This document shows positions 5,177-5,646 of a stretch of 5,646 nucleotides of DNA, piece after piece; position 1 is the stretch's first letter; each line of letters starts with the position of its first letter. Source of the stretch: Anaerolineales bacterium (GTDB taxonomy: Bacteria > Chloroflexota > Anaerolineae > Anaerolineales > VGOW01). The position numbers and the translations under genes were made by a program. Location of the stretch: contig CAKKQG010000401.1 of the NCBI GenBank assembly GCA_919901875.1, positions 1 through 5,646 on the forward strand, read 5' to 3'. Below the pieces are notes generated by a model. The model did not search any database and was not told the DNA's origin. It saw only the letters and a list, made by a program, of their open reading frames with translations.

Positions 5177-5646
5177 ATGCTGACTCAAACAAAAATTAAA
5201 TTCCTCTACACCGAACCCGACTCGCTTGAATCGCGCGTGGGCAACACGCCGTTGATTCGCTTAAAACGAATCACGAATGATTTGCCGACAAGCGTGCAAG
5301 TATTTGCCAAAGCCGAATGGTTCAACCCGAGCGGCTCGGTTAAAGATCGCCCTGCCCTCAACATCATTCATGACGCGCTTAATAGCGGCAAACTCGATCC
5401 GACTCGTCAACGCTTGTTGGATTCGACCTCAGGCAACATGGGCATCGCCTACGCCACATTCGGCGCGGCGCGCGGCATCGGAGTCACCCTCGCCGTCCCG
5501 GCAAATGCCAGCCCGGAACGACTCTCGATTCTAAAAACACTTGGCGCAGAATTAATTCTCACCGATCCGCTCGAAGGATCAGACGGCGCAATCCTTGAAG
5601 CGCGGCGACTGGCTCAAGAAAACCCGCAGCGTTATTACTACGCCAA
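5177..5646 (+). CDS. cysK/cysM: PLP-dependent cysteine synthase (CysK/CysM family), N-terminal part, cut by the window edge
   Basis: This cytoplasmic enzyme replaces the acetyl or phosphate group of an activated serine with sulfide to make cysteine. The visible 156 residues contain the fold-type II signatures: RVGNTPLIRL (20-29); FNPSGSVKDRPA (49-60), in which Lys56 is the expected Schiff-base lysine; and STSGNMG (83-89), the loop that binds the substrate carboxylate in the family (usually TSGNTG; Met88 replaces Thr). GAELILTDP (123-131) follows as in relatives. The C-terminal half, including the phosphate-binding glycine loop, lies outside the window. The frame is open upstream to a stop at 5114, and the ATG at 5177 is the only sensible start, but no Shine-Dalgarno precedes it: the TACG repeat fills that space. 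It lies about 85 nt past the terminator of the RNA element and may be regulated by it. O-acetylserine versus O-phosphoserine use cannot be told; cystathionine beta-synthase is a less likely alternative. Confidence 0.9.
   Translation, partial: MLTQTKIKFLYTEPDSLESRVGNTPLIRLKRITNDLPTSVQVFAKAEWFNPSGSVKDRPALNIIHDALNSGKLDPTRQRLLDSTSGNMGIAYATFGAARGIGVTLAVPANASPERLSILKTLGAELILTDPLEGSDGAILEARRLAQENPQRYYYA

Noticed and set aside
5277..5534. 85-codon plus-strand frame inside the cysteine synthase gene
   Set aside because: Overlaps in another frame a gene with clear PLP-enzyme motifs; its own sequence is not protein-like.
1..5646. CRISPR arrays, tRNA or rRNA genes, insertion sequences, toxin-antitoxin or phage-defence genes
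   Set aside because: Looked for and not seen: no regularly spaced direct repeats, no tRNA-like cloverleaf, no transposase frame or terminal repeats, and all the main genes are metabolic, respiratory or regulatory.

Overview
The window is a compact bacterial chromosome segment of intermediate base composition. It carries six protein genes (two cut by the window ends), one good candidate for a structured RNA, and short intergenic repeats. The organism is probably an aerobic or facultatively aerobic bacterium. It has a haem-copper oxidase subunit I gene, a two-subunit ferredoxin-dependent 2-oxoacid oxidoreductase and a cysteine synthase. The look of the proteins and the intergenic repeats (TACG/CGTA-rich dyads, GGGATTTT-like runs) suggests Chloroflexota, possibly Anaerolineae. 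That placement is an impression from memory, not a computed result.

Layout. Positions 1-415 (minus) hold the N-terminal 138 residues of cytochrome c oxidase subunit I, with its own TATAAT box and a strong Shine-Dalgarno. Positions 416-606 hold that promoter, a clean intrinsic terminator for the upstream operon, and a short degenerate T/G/A repeat. Positions 607-4217 (minus) are an apparent three-gene operon read in the order GntR/FCD-type regulator, korA, korB. The gaps are 31 nt and 1 nt. The operon starts from a good promoter (TTGACT-17-TAAAAT), and a near-perfect 20-bp palindrome covers the predicted transcription start. Positions 4218-4370 are a tight divergent promoter region. Positions 4371-4829 (plus) encode a four-helix, histidine-containing small membrane protein of unknown function, possibly a b-type cytochrome.

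Positions 4830-5176 contain no convincing protein gene. They hold a separate promoter (TTGACA-16-TAGACT), about 180 nt of sequence that folds into two long hairpins, a T-rich terminator tail, and then a TACG-type inverted repeat ending 7 nt before the next start codon. Positions 5177-5646 (plus) are the N-terminal 156 residues of a PLP-dependent cysteine synthase.

How the parts may work together. KorAB would oxidatively decarboxylate a 2-oxoacid (2-oxoglutarate or another) to the acyl-CoA and reduce ferredoxin, under control of the co-transcribed FCD regulator, which probably also represses its own promoter. The oxidase and the small membrane protein point to a respiratory setting. The most interesting item is the RNA element at about 4908-5092. 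It has its own promoter and terminator and no recognised family. It is either a free-standing small RNA or an attenuating leader of the cysteine synthase gene.
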